From: Bacteriovoracaceae bacterium
GTDB lineage: Bacteria > Bdellovibrionota > Bacteriovoracia > Bacteriovoracales > Bacteriovoracaceae
DNA length: 60,214 nucleotides
Assembly: GCA_947446575.1 (NCBI GenBank)
Contig: CANFHC010000019.1
Coordinates: forward strand, 1-60,214
Direction: 5' to 3'
A program made the translations under genes and the position numbers. The notes under the pieces are model-generated. The model saw only the letters and a program-made list of their open reading frames with translations. It was not told the DNA's origin and ran no database searches. Positions within the stretch are counted from its first letter, which is position 1. Every line of letters starts with the position of its first letter. Below, piece by piece: positions 18,078 to 26,863 of this stretch.

Positions 18078-18154
18078 TGTAAGGGATAGGATGTCCACTT
18101 ACTAGTGGCAGGATGCCAAAAAAAATGGGGCCTTTGCAGGGGGCCCCTTTTTTT
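18078..18154 (+). ncRNA. Candidate CsrA/RsmA-binding small RNA
   Basis: About 77 nt between a promoter and an intrinsic terminator, with no open reading frame. GGAT (18084-18087) pairs with GTCC (18093-18096) around loop AGGAU. TGGC (18106-18109) pairs with GCCA (18115-18118) around an identical AGGAU loop. Between them ACT can pair with AGT around UACU; alternatively CCACT pairs with AGTGG and frees both GGA sites. GGA in a hairpin loop is the binding site of CsrA/RsmA, and CAGGAUG is the repeat of E. coli CsrB. The identity as a Csr-type sponge is inference from structure. Confidence 0.5.
18127..18154. terminator. Bidirectional terminator: small RNA (+) and protease gene (-)
   Basis: GGGGCC (18127-18132) pairs with GGCCCC (18142-18147); seven T follow on the plus strand. 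On the minus strand the same hairpin is followed by a T-run (the A-run at 18118-18125), so it also ends the protease transcript. Confidence 0.9.
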
Positions 18155-18171
18155 ATTCAAAATTCCAAATA

Positions 18172-19011
18172 CTATTTTTTACAAGCTTCAATTTTAATAA
18201 ATGTTGGAAGTCGATTTGCAATTTCACAAGCATTGGGATTAATCGCAGAATAAGCATCCCAATTATCGAATACTGTAGAAGCTCTTCCTTTAACGACAGC
18301 GAAAATTTTAAATTTCCCATTTATTTGTGCAAACAAAGGAGCTCCGCTATCTCCTTCTTCTACTCGGCTTATTGATTTAGAATAGACATAGTTTTTCCAT
18401 TTAAAATCGTTTAGCGTAGCCATTCTTTTTGTATCTGTGCTCATTTCACTAAACGGATTTATGGTTACTGATAGCAAAGAGGCTTGCGGAAGATTTTTAA
18501 TCATACTTGAATGTTCAGTTGGAGAGACGATGTCAGCAATGACGATATTTGCAAATTCTGGAGTTTCTTCATTCCACCAAAGTAATGCCATATCTTCACT
18601 GGGCTCAATTGTTGCTTTTTCTCCTCGTCGAGCGATTTTATCAGTTAGTGAGCGAGGTAGTTCAACATGCACTTCTTTAGTTAATCTGGTTTTTTCAACA
18701 TAACCAATGCGAACAACTTGGCCATCTGTCTTTCTCGTAATGTACTTATATTGTCCGACTTGGATTTCAATTTTTTTCATTCCAGAGATATAAGCTAGCT
18801 TTACACAGTGAGCGGCCGTAATGAGTACATTTTCATTAATTAAAGTAGCATTGCAATAGCCTGGAGTTGAGTCACCTCTGGAGTCAGGAGCTTCGCTTTT
18901 AATTTGCATTACATTAGTCCAGTCGTTCGATACTGCTGGAGATGAATTAGTAAGGGCAAATGCATTTGATATAGTTAAAATTAGAATAAACGCTAATGAT
19001 GTCAATCTCAT
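18172..19011 (-). CDS. Secreted trypsin-like serine protease
   Basis: A 279-residue S1-family protease. A signal peptide (MRLTSLAFILILTISNAFA) precedes the catalytic domain. The triad is complete: His in LITAAHCV, Asp in SEDMALLWW, and Ser in EEGDSGAPLF. I use ATG 19011 because AAAGGAG lies 5 nt before it; a GTG six bases earlier is in frame but would overlap that ribosome site. The enzyme probably acts in the periplasm or outside the cell, which fits a bacterium that digests other cells. Confidence 0.92.
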   Translation of the reverse strand: MRLTSLAFILILTISNAFALTNSSPAVSNDWTNVMQIKSEAPDSRGDSTPGYCNATLINENVLITAAHCVKLAYISGMKKIEIQVGQYKYITRKTDGQVVRIGYVEKTRLTKEVHVELPRSLTDKIARRGEKATIEPSEDMALLWWNEETPEFANIVIADIVSPTEHSSMIKNLPQASLLSVTINPFSEMSTDTKRMATLNDFKWKNYVYSKSISRVEEGDSGAPLFAQINGKFKIFAVVKGRASTVFDNWDAYSAINPNACEIANRLPTFIKIEACKK

Positions 19012-19098
19012 AGGCACTCCTTTGTGAAAAAGCTTGCCGCAATCATCTTATGGATTGATCCCTGATGAAAACTGTCAAATTCAAACATTTCATTAAAA

Positions 19099-19722
19099 CT
19101 AATAGAGGATGCTTATTTCCATTTTTAGATCATCTTTTTTACAATTGGGGGCAAGTCTGATAATTTCAAATTTTTTACCATTGGGTTTAAAAATTCCCAT
19201 CTCGGTAACAACTAAATCGACAACATCAAGACCAGTAAAAGGAAGTATGCATTGTGGAAGGAGTTTTGCCATCCCATCTTTAGAGAAATGATTCATCATT
19301 ATAATGACTTGTTTTGATCCGTTGACTAAATCCATTGCACCACCCATTCCAGTAACTTTTTTTCCTGGAACCATCCAGTTTGCTAAATTTCTTTGGGCAT
19401 CAACTTCCATCCCACCTAGAACGCAATAATCAATATGACCACCACGAATCATTCCGAAGCTCATGGAGCTATCAAAGTAACTGGCGCCTTTTTTTATAGC
19501 AATGGTTTCTTTGCCCGCATTGATTAAAGTAGGTGAGACTTCATCTTTTTTGGGTCTGCCACTTACACCAAAGACACCATTTTCAGAATGGATCATAATA
19601 TTAAGATCACTCGGAATGCGTTCAGCAATCACTGTTGGCATGCCAATTCCTAAATTAACAGAAGAGTACGCCTTAAAAAAAGTAATGACTTCATCTGCCA
19701 TTTCAATATTAGTCCAGGCCAT
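19099..19722 (-). CDS. 3-oxoacid CoA-transferase, subunit B
   Basis: A 207-residue subunit of a family I CoA transferase (ScoB/AtoA/PcaJ type). The catalytic Glu lies in the conserved SENGVFG block. The motifs NLGIGMPT, SFGMIRGGHIDYCVLGG and GKKVTGMGGAMDLV are all typical. It moves CoA between succinyl- or acetyl-CoA and a 3-oxo or short-chain acid. It follows subunit A by 2 nt and is the last gene of the six-gene cluster. The natural acid substrate cannot be read from sequence. Confidence 0.92.
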   Translation of the reverse strand: MAWTNIEMADEVITFFKAYSSVNLGIGMPTVIAERIPSDLNIMIHSENGVFGVSGRPKKDEVSPTLINAGKETIAIKKGASYFDSSMSFGMIRGGHIDYCVLGGMEVDAQRNLANWMVPGKKVTGMGGAMDLVNGSKQVIIMMNHFSKDGMAKLLPQCILPFTGLDVVDLVVTEMGIFKPNGKKFEIIRLAPNCKKDDLKMEISILY

Positions 19723-19724
19723 GA

Positions 19725-20426
19725 TTAATTCTCCGTCACTAAAAATTCAATTTCATTTTTATAATTTTTTCCCTGAAAAATTCGCTGAACAAATAAACCT
19801 GGGAGATGAATGTCATGGGGGTCTATTTCACCAACTTCTACTAATTCTTCGACTTCTACAATTGTTGTTTTAGCGGCCATTGCCATCAAGGGAGAAAAAT
19901 TTCGGGCAGTTTCTTTAAACCAAAGATTTCCAAACGTGTCTCCACGTTGAGCTTTTATAATGGCGAAATCAGCGTGGAGAGCTGTTTCCATTATACAAGG
20001 ACGATCAAATGTTTTTACTTCTTTTCCTTCAGCGATCAAAGTTCCATATCCAGTCGGAGTATAGAATGCTCTAATTCCCATTCCTGCCGCGCGAATGCGT
20101 TCTGAGAAAGTTCCTTGAGGAACTAATTCGACCTCTACAGCTTTACTAAGCATGCGAACTTCTAAGTCAGGATTTCCTCCAACATAAGAGCAATAGGCTT
20201 TTTTAATTTTATCTTGGATGAGAATCTTTACAAGTCCACGCCCAGAGTTTCCAATATTATTGGAGATGACTGTCAGGTCAAAAACATCCATTGTTGTAAG
20301 AGCATCAATACAATTCTCAGCAATTCCACACAAACCAAATCCACCACTCATTAGAGTCATTCCGGACTTGAAATCAAATAAAGCAGCATGAGCATCGCTA
20401 AAAACTTTTGGATTATTTTTATTCAT
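19725..20426 (-). CDS. 3-oxoacid CoA-transferase, subunit A
   Basis: A 233-residue subunit of the same CoA transferase (ScoA/AtoD/PcaI type). Family marks are the glycine loop MSGGFGLCGIAE, TVISNNIGNSGRGL, SYVGGNPDLE, VPQGTFSERIRAAGMGI and AFYTPTGYGT, the CoA-binding side. It starts one base inside the stop region of the aminotransferase gene upstream, so aminotransferase, subunit A and subunit B are made together. This pairing suggests a keto or semialdehyde-derived acid as CoA acceptor. Confidence 0.92.
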   Translation of the reverse strand: MNKNNPKVFSDAHAALFDFKSGMTLMSGGFGLCGIAENCIDALTTMDVFDLTVISNNIGNSGRGLVKILIQDKIKKAYCSYVGGNPDLEVRMLSKAVEVELVPQGTFSERIRAAGMGIRAFYTPTGYGTLIAEGKEVKTFDRPCIMETALHADFAIIKAQRGDTFGNLWFKETARNFSPLMAMAAKTTIVEVEELVEVGEIDPHDIHLPGLFVQRIFQGKNYKNEIEFLVTEN

Positions 20427-21610
20427 TATTCATTGTCCTTTATAACTTGTGTGATTTTAGTCATAGCACTTCTTAATAGCTCAGAACTTATAATAAGCGG
20501 CGGGGCGAGTATTATTCGATTAGTCTGTGCCACTAGGTAGAGACCAGCTTTCATAAATTTTTTGGCATCAATACTTTTATGAAGATCTATCGCACAAAGC
20601 ATTCCTTCAACTCTTATTTCTTTAACTAGTTTTATTTTTTTTATTTTTTCTAATTCTTCTTTAAAAATTATTTCAACATGTTTTAGATTTTTTTGAAAAT
20701 TCTGGTCTTGCACAATTTCTAAGACTCCACTCATCGCTGCGATCCCTAATGGGTGTGCATAATTCGTAAGCCCGCAACAAAGAATATTTTCTTCATAATA
20801 GTCGGCAATTTTTTTCGAGGTCCAAACGGCTCCAAATGGAATCATTCCACCTGTTATACCTTTAGCGAGACAAATAATATCAGCATCAACGTTGTAATGC
20901 ATGTATCCGAAGGATTTCCCTGTTCTTTCAAAGCCGCAAACGACTTCGTCCATTATAAGGAAAATTTTAAATTCATCACATAAGGCACGAAGTCCTTTCC
21001 ACCAAGCCTCACTACCAGCATAGACTCCATTGCCGCCCGTAATAGTTTCAATTATGATGGCCGCAATTTTATTTGGATCAGTTTGAAGAATAATTTCTCG
21101 AGTTTTCTCTAGAGCATCAGCTTCAGTTGGTTCTGGTATTCTCACCACCCAACCTTCGGGGGTTAAATGTGCGGGATTTCTCCAGTCTCCTGTAGCGGCA
21201 AGAGCACCAAGGGTCGCGCCGTGGTAGGAGTTTCTTCTTGCAAGTACAATTTTTTTCTTTGTAACATCACGAGCAATTTTCAGCGCATTTTCAATTGTTT
21301 CAGACCCACCTGTCGTATAAAAAATTTTACCGTGTTCTTTTTTCATATAGCGAAGAAGATTATAAGTAGCTTCATTTTTGTGAGGATAGATTCCTTTGGG
21401 TGAACTCATAGGAATTGTATCGAGTTGACCTTTAATATGCTTAATTATGACTGGGTGATTGTGACCGAAATGGGCTTGATAACTTATAGAGGTCATATCA
21501 ATCAATTCATGACCGCCCACGGTTTGGATTTTTACTCCATCAACACTTTCTATTTCAAAAGTTGCAGCAGAGTTCTGTTTACACCAGGAAATATAATAAG
21601 GAAGTGTCAT
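20426..21610 (-). CDS. Class III pyridoxal-phosphate aminotransferase
   Basis: A 394-residue omega-amino acid type aminotransferase. The cofactor Asp lies in MDEVVCGFERTGK and the Schiff-base Lys in CLAKGITGG. The substrate-side segment TTGGSETIENALKIAR and YHGATLGALA are typical. This fold acts on terminal amines such as GABA, beta-alanine, taurine or diamines; the substrate here is unknown. It lies 15 nt after the C45 acyltransferase gene and overlaps subunit A of the CoA transferase by one base. Confidence 0.9.
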   Translation of the reverse strand: MTLPYYISWCKQNSAATFEIESVDGVKIQTVGGHELIDMTSISYQAHFGHNHPVIIKHIKGQLDTIPMSSPKGIYPHKNEATYNLLRYMKKEHGKIFYTTGGSETIENALKIARDVTKKKIVLARRNSYHGATLGALAATGDWRNPAHLTPEGWVVRIPEPTEADALEKTREIILQTDPNKIAAIIIETITGGNGVYAGSEAWWKGLRALCDEFKIFLIMDEVVCGFERTGKSFGYMHYNVDADIICLAKGITGGMIPFGAVWTSKKIADYYEENILCCGLTNYAHPLGIAAMSGVLEIVQDQNFQKNLKHVEIIFKEELEKIKKIKLVKEIRVEGMLCAIDLHKSIDAKKFMKAGLYLVAQTNRIILAPPLIISSELLRSAMTKITQVIKDNE

Positions 21611-21625
21611 ATAATTAATCCAAGT

Positions 21626-22723
21626 TTATTTTATTTTTTTAAAGTCTGTCCCAACGAGTTCGAATTCATATTCCTTATAATCTTGATCGTGGGCAGGACA
21701 TCCTCTCCAGAAAATGTGTTTTCCTCGAATTAAATCGCTCACTCCACCACCACAAGTAAATGATGGATCTTGGGCCCCATTTTCAAAATGAGAACATATC
21801 GATTTAGGAAATTCATCATGATCTGTTAAAAGATTTTTAAAATCTTCAAGGTCTGTAACTTTATATGTTTTTTTCGAAAGGAGATTATACCGATTAAAAG
21901 TAGTGGAACTCATTGAAGACTTATCTTCTATTTTTTGAATCTCACTGCCCATGCAATGATTCGTGTGAAAAATTCCACCAACCTGACCATGTGCTAATGC
22001 AGAAACTTTTTCAGAAACTGAGGGAGTAATTTCTAAATGTTCACCACCTTCGGGTGTACTAATAATATAATTATGTCCAGACGTGACAGGTGCATTTAAA
22101 AGAGTTGAGCGCATTTCACCTAAGTTTCTTCCCTCAAGTGTTTTTCTCACCAGCAGCGGCCAGATTAAACCAGTTTTAGCATTAATGGTGTTAATATTAT
22201 TAACCCCAATTAATCCGTTATATGTATTAACGCCCATTAAACCCACACAACCAACAAGTGTTAAAACAAGTTGGGCCAGATGATCATTTCCTGCTGGAAC
22301 ATGAACAAGACACATATAGTTTTTAGCTGAGCGGTGCATATCCCAAGTTTGGCCAGAAAGAACTTCCGACGGCGTTTGAATATGAACAGTGGAACATCCT
22401 TCTTCTGGTAAAGTGATATCTCTAAAATCGGTATAGTTATTAAGGATAACAAGATCGGTTACAGTAAGGTTAGATCCTTTTGCGATGCCTTCTATTTCAT
22501 CTGTTATATGAGGGGCAAATTTTCTAGAAAATGCTAATTGTTCGAGGGCCAGTTCATCAAGTTTTTTTGCTAATGCTGGATTCTTGGCCAGCATTAAACC
22601 TCTTCTGATGTCAGCTAATTCTTTTATGGCAATTCTAAATTCTTCACCGTGAGAAATTCCCCATTCTGTAGAACTTTTTCCGGATTGATATTTAATATAG
22701 GGAAATTGGCAATTTGTAATCAT
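21626..22723 (-). CDS. C45-family acyltransferase/hydrolase (isopenicillin N acyltransferase-like)
   Basis: A 365-residue N-terminal-nucleophile protein related to acyl-CoA:6-aminopenicillanic acid acyltransferase. The self-processing site is Gly109-Cys110 in PEEGCSTV; Cys110 would become the N-terminal nucleophile after autocleavage. Other family marks are SGQTWDMH, GVNTYNGLIGVNN and FHTNHC. I start at ATG 22723, which overlaps the stop of the fusion gene as ATGA. No signal peptide. Such enzymes transfer acyl groups from CoA or peptides to amines, or cleave amides; substrate unknown. Confidence 0.85.
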   Translation of the reverse strand: MITNCQFPYIKYQSGKSSTEWGISHGEEFRIAIKELADIRRGLMLAKNPALAKKLDELALEQLAFSRKFAPHITDEIEGIAKGSNLTVTDLVILNNYTDFRDITLPEEGCSTVHIQTPSEVLSGQTWDMHRSAKNYMCLVHVPAGNDHLAQLVLTLVGCVGLMGVNTYNGLIGVNNINTINAKTGLIWPLLVRKTLEGRNLGEMRSTLLNAPVTSGHNYIISTPEGGEHLEITPSVSEKVSALAHGQVGGIFHTNHCMGSEIQKIEDKSSMSSTTFNRYNLLSKKTYKVTDLEDFKNLLTDHDEFPKSICSHFENGAQDPSFTCGGGVSDLIRGKHIFWRGCPAHDQDYKEYEFELVGTDFKKIK

Positions 22724-25700
22724 GAGTTTAAATACTCCTTCATCGCATCGTAAGATGGACAAACAACATAGTATTCACCGGTGTGAACAAACATTTTACT
22801 TTTAGAGCTTGGAAGAGATCCTTTAAAATATCCCATTCCATCTTCAATATTAATGCAGTCTATTTCATAGCGAGAGAGGTCGTTTACTAATTTTTCATGA
22901 AAAAGTTTTGTGGTCTTTTTATAATCAGCAAGATTTTTTTGAACACTAGAAAATGCGTGGTGATAAGTGTTAAATGAAAACTCATCTCCGTCCCATGTAC
23001 TAATCATCATAAGTGGCTGCTCTAGATAATAGGCATCACTTGCGAAGGCCATTCCAGCTTGACCGGAAAAATAAATTAGTCCCGCGTCTGGAGCGATATC
23101 AGCAAAACAAGAAGCAAAGAAATTTTTATGAGAAAATCTATAAAATTGAGAAGCTGTTTCATTGTAGACAAGAGCAACTTTATATTTTGTGGCAAGCTCT
23201 CTTAGAGATCGCAAAAACTCATAAGGCATTTTCTCCATTGTTTTTTGCAGGACAGGCTCTACCCAGACAGCAAGATAAGTTCCTTTGGCAAATTCGCTTT
23301 CAACTTCTTTTAAAATTACAGGAAAATTATTTTCATTTGGATTAGAAAGTTTAGTAACTTCAAAATAAGGATCTACCTCAATACTAAGCGAACGAGCAAG
23401 GGCAGAGCCATTGCCAAAAAAATGATTTTTAAAAGTTAACATTCTTGTAATGTGATTATCTTTAATCGAAGCAGGAGATTTAACCCAAATAGTTTTAGCA
23501 ACTTTGTCTACACACTCAGATTGACCTGAACATGTATAACCATGGCGCAATCCGGGAGGCAGAACTTCAATAATTTCTTTCACACCTTTTAAAAAAGTTT
23601 CGCTTACAAAATTTGAAAGGCAAACTTTATTAACTGCGAATGGCATTTGCATATCAAAGTAATCTTTATTTAAACTGCTAAGTGAAAGCGGAATAGTAGT
23701 TGCTCTCCCTAAATGCAGAGCGGGTTTTTTCCATTCGGCTTTAGTTGTGTAGTAAAGAACGTCTCTATAAGTTTCAAAATCAGGATAATCTTCTCGAATA
23801 TAGCTTTGTTCAATTGCTCCAAGAGACATATTGATATTAATCATAGCACTAGCAAGACGATCGCGATTGCGACCTTGTATGCGTTTAACTCCCTTGGTAA
23901 GGGCCATAGCTGAAAGAGCATATTTAAGTGATCTGCCTAGACCTGTTCCTTGAAGAGATGTATCAACAGTTACATCTAACATATAAAGAGAATCCTCTTC
24001 TTCAAAGTTAGGATCCATGCGCACACCGCGCTCTAGCGGATAAAGTTTCAATGGGCCAGCAAAAGCAATTCCAACTAGTTTTTTATCGCTTTTATTTACA
24101 ATTCCCAAACAAAGTGAATTTTTATTTAAAACAGTGTGCTCAAATTTTTCGATATCAGTTTGTCTTGCTGGTTCGTAAACTTTTTTCTCTAAGTTAATTA
24201 TTTCCTGTCTGTAATTTAAAAAATTATCAGCAGAAATTTCTATCAGATTAACGTCTGATTTTTCAGTCATTAATTTTTCTATTCGATCGAAAACACTTTT
24301 TGTATTTATTTTTTTACCTAAAACTTTTTCAAGCTTAGTTGTTATTAATAAATCGTGCCATTCATAACTTTCACGAGCTTCAATGGCATCTGTATCGAAA
24401 TGCGTAGGCAATGGATGAACTTCATTTAGAAAAAGTTCTCGGCAAATATAGTCGAGTCGATCGAATAAAAAATCTAAGTCTTTTTCTCCAAAAGCAGTAT
24501 TCAATCTAAAACGGAGAGTTTGTGATCCCGCTGGGTAATAGAGAAGGCCGTGTTTAAAACGAAGATCAACAAATTTATTAAGTAGAGCAGGATCGTGAAT
24601 ATCAAAAGCGAATGCTAGTCCATTTATTCTAGGACGAGAGACAAACTGTGAGTGCTTTTTCAAAAGAGCTTTCATGCGAGGAGCGACTAATTTTTCCATC
24701 TCCCAAATTCGAGCTTGGCATTGGTCGAGACTAATAGCATGAGCATAACCTCTAAGAGCTGAGGCCACTGAATACTCTTCACCTTTAAATATATTTTTAG
24801 TTTCGTGATGACTTAGAACAATTCCAATCTGTGCTTTTTTCGCGCAAATAACATAATCAGGATTTAGTTGCTCACCGTGGAGTCCGCGAAGGTTAAATTG
24901 GCGATGCCAAAAAAATTCTTTACCTAGATGAAAGCCAGTTTGAACTTCATCATGAATGACAGGGATTTTAAAAGTTTTTGCCATTAAGATTAAAGCGGTG
25001 TGAAAGCGATCAGAAGAATAACAATCACCACCTTCACATTGCATAGGCTCTATTAATATAGCAAAAAGTTTTTTTGATAATAGTTGCGTGCGAACAGCTA
25101 GAAGCGAATCTACTTCTTTTTTAACCATTTCATCACTTAGCCATTCACTTGGCACTGTAAAATCTTTTAAAGATGCTTCATTCCAAGTCTCACGCCATTT
25201 AGCGGGCATCGTAACATTAATATTTCCATCATTGAGTTCAGGATATTTAACATACTCCGCCAAATAGTTTTTCCACTCAAAAGGTTCACGTTTTGATTTA
25301 TTCCACGTCGCCGCAAGAGTGATCATCATCCGTCCATGAAATGATCCTTCAAACGCTAAAACTTTGTTAGCGTCTTTATTTACTCTCTTATTATAACAAT
25401 AACCTAAAGCAGTTTCATTAGCCTCAGCTCCTGAATGAACAAAAGTTAATGAAGTTTTTTTCCAATTTAATTTTCTGCTGAGAAAATTTTGAAATGCTTG
25501 GCGCATATCTTTAAATTCTTTGGTCGTGTAATCATTCATCCAAGTTTCAAGAAACTCAGTTGTTCCAAAAAAGATAGATGGATTAAAGCCGTGTCCTAAT
25601 GTTGCAATTTGAGAAGCTGCATCCATTAAATAGTGAGTACTACCATCATGAGCTTCTATACCCATATAAGGACCAATTGAGTCCTTGAGTTTGGTCATAT

Positions 25701-25800
25701 AAGTTTTTTTCTCCGCCGGAATCATTTTATTGGCATAATAATGCTTTAAAATTTCTGAGCCATGATTTGCGTCGTCAGCATTTATAATAGGTAATTTCAT
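22720..25800 (-). CDS. Fusion: lysine 6-aminotransferase-like domain, GNAT domain, degenerate aminotransferase domain
   Basis: A 1026-residue three-part enzyme. Residues 1-465 form a class III aminotransferase with HDEVQTGF (283-290) and the Schiff-base Lys in CAKKAQ (321-322), a pattern close to L-lysine epsilon-aminotransferases. Residues 517-690 are a GNAT acyltransferase with the acyl-CoA loop QGTGLGRS (617-624). Residues 720-1026 repeat the aminotransferase C-terminal fold, but YNETASQF (879-886) replaces HDEVQTGF and SGQAG replaces the Lys segment, so it cannot bind PLP normally. The gene is ATGA-coupled to the C45 gene. I know no characterised protein with this layout. Confidence 0.85.
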   Translation of the reverse strand: MKLPIINADDANHGSEILKHYYANKMIPAEKKTYMTKLKDSIGPYMGIEAHDGSTHYLMDAASQIATLGHGFNPSIFFGTTEFLETWMNDYTTKEFKDMRQAFQNFLSRKLNWKKTSLTFVHSGAEANETALGYCYNKRVNKDANKVLAFEGSFHGRMMITLAATWNKSKREPFEWKNYLAEYVKYPELNDGNINVTMPAKWRETWNEASLKDFTVPSEWLSDEMVKKEVDSLLAVRTQLLSKKLFAILIEPMQCEGGDCYSSDRFHTALILMAKTFKIPVIHDEVQTGFHLGKEFFWHRQFNLRGLHGEQLNPDYVICAKKAQIGIVLSHHETKNIFKGEEYSVASALRGYAHAISLDQCQARIWEMEKLVAPRMKALLKKHSQFVSRPRINGLAFAFDIHDPALLNKFVDLRFKHGLLYYPAGSQTLRFRLNTAFGEKDLDFLFDRLDYICRELFLNEVHPLPTHFDTDAIEARESYEWHDLLITTKLEKVLGKKINTKSVFDRIEKLMTEKSDVNLIEISADNFLNYRQEIINLEKKVYEPARQTDIEKFEHTVLNKNSLCLGIVNKSDKKLVGIAFAGPLKLYPLERGVRMDPNFEEEDSLYMLDVTVDTSLQGTGLGRSLKYALSAMALTKGVKRIQGRNRDRLASAMININMSLGAIEQSYIREDYPDFETYRDVLYYTTKAEWKKPALHLGRATTIPLSLSSLNKDYFDMQMPFAVNKVCLSNFVSETFLKGVKEIIEVLPPGLRHGYTCSGQSECVDKVAKTIWVKSPASIKDNHITRMLTFKNHFFGNGSALARSLSIEVDPYFEVTKLSNPNENNFPVILKEVESEFAKGTYLAVWVEPVLQKTMEKMPYEFLRSLRELATKYKVALVYNETASQFYRFSHKNFFASCFADIAPDAGLIYFSGQAGMAFASDAYYLEQPLMMISTWDGDEFSFNTYHHAFSSVQKNLADYKKTTKLFHEKLVNDLSRYEIDCINIEDGMGYFKGSLPSSKSKMFVHTGEYYVVCPSYDAMKEYLNS

Positions 25801-25818
25801 TGATGGGCCTCGATTAAC

Positions 25819-26814
25819 TTACAAAATATTTTTAGCAATAATATCTTTAAAAAATTTCTTAAAAGAATGTCCGTTATTTTCCATCATCTTAGGAAACATT
25901 GATATTGGAGTCATTCCTGGAAATGTATTGATTTCATTTAAGAATATTTCACCTTCATCAGTATAGAAAAAATCTATACGAGAGAGGTGACGAAGTTTTA
26001 AATGACTAAATGCTTTGATGGCATATGCACGCATTTTTTCAATCGCTTCTTTTGGTAATTCTGGGGCCACAATTTCAGTGGTTGTTTTACTATTCGGATT
26101 GTATTTTTCTTCGTAAGAATAAAATTTACTTGGACAATGAATTTCCCCGGGAACGGTCGCAATAATTGCTCCATCATATTCGTAAGTAGAAATTTCTAAC
26201 TCGCGGGCATTAACCATTTTTTCAACGAGAACATAACTTGAGTATTGGAATGCATTTATTAATGCTTGATCTAATTCTGCTTTAGTAAAAACTTGATAGC
26301 AACCAACACTTGATCCTTGTGAAGCGGCTTTTACAAAAATTTTTCCATAACGATCAAATAAATCATAAGCGCGCTTTTTATCTTCCATATCGGTTAAAAA
26401 TTCAAAAGGAGTATTGGGAATTTCCAGAGCATTAAACCACAATTTACTAGTCACTTTATTGAAGCTATTCAAACTGGCTTCTGGTCCACAACCAACATAG
26501 GGAAGATTGGTGAGTTCAAAAAATGTTTGAATTTCACCTGTTTCACCCGGAGGACCATGAATGCAAGGAACAGCGATATGAATATCGATAGTTTTCAAAC
26601 CAACAAGCTGTCGATTGAAATTTAAAGTTACAACATCGCCATATGAATCATCAGCATTTACAACTCGAAAAACTTTGTCTTTGCAGATTTCAACTTTTAT
26701 AACGTTATAAAGGCCAATATCAATTAAATTTTGCTGGATAAACTTAGAAGAAACAAGCGAGACTTCGTGTTCAGTGCCGCCGCCTCCGCAGAGGAGTAGA
26801 ATATTTTTTTTCAT
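25819..26814 (-). CDS. D-alanine-D-alanine ligase family ATP-grasp enzyme
   Basis: A 331-residue ATP-grasp ligase. GGGGTEHEVSLVS at the N-terminus matches the GGxSxEHxVS motif of Ddl. IHGPPGETGEIQ, FVKAASQGSSVGCYQV, ELEISTYEYDG, VPGEI and the metal site FFYTDEGEIFLNEINTFPGMT are all present. It could be the housekeeping Ddl for cell wall synthesis or a dedicated dipeptide ligase, since it heads the unusual six-gene cluster with 18 nt to the fusion gene. No mur gene is adjacent; murI lies 24 kb away. Confidence 0.88.
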   Translation of the reverse strand: MKKNILLLCGGGGTEHEVSLVSSKFIQQNLIDIGLYNVIKVEICKDKVFRVVNADDSYGDVVTLNFNRQLVGLKTIDIHIAVPCIHGPPGETGEIQTFFELTNLPYVGCGPEASLNSFNKVTSKLWFNALEIPNTPFEFLTDMEDKKRAYDLFDRYGKIFVKAASQGSSVGCYQVFTKAELDQALINAFQYSSYVLVEKMVNARELEISTYEYDGAIIATVPGEIHCPSKFYSYEEKYNPNSKTTTEIVAPELPKEAIEKMRAYAIKAFSHLKLRHLSRIDFFYTDEGEIFLNEINTFPGMTPISMFPKMMENNGHSFKKFFKDIIAKNIL

Positions 26815-26830
26815 GGGCCAATCCTTCGTA

Positions 26831-26863
26831 AGGGAAAAAGAAGGGCAATCATTCGCCCTTCTT
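26831..26863 (-). terminator. Intrinsic terminator between thrS and the ddl-like gene
   Basis: AAGAAGGGC (26838-26846) pairs with GCCCTTCTT (26855-26863); on the minus strand the stem is followed by a run of T. It lies 17-24 nt before the ddl-like start codon, leaving no room for a promoter after it. Confidence 0.85.

Noticed and set aside
19099-26814. Beta-lactam biosynthetic cluster
   Set aside because: Lysine aminotransferase and C45 acyltransferase relatives are present, but no non-ribosomal peptide synthetase, isopenicillin N synthase or expandase is found.
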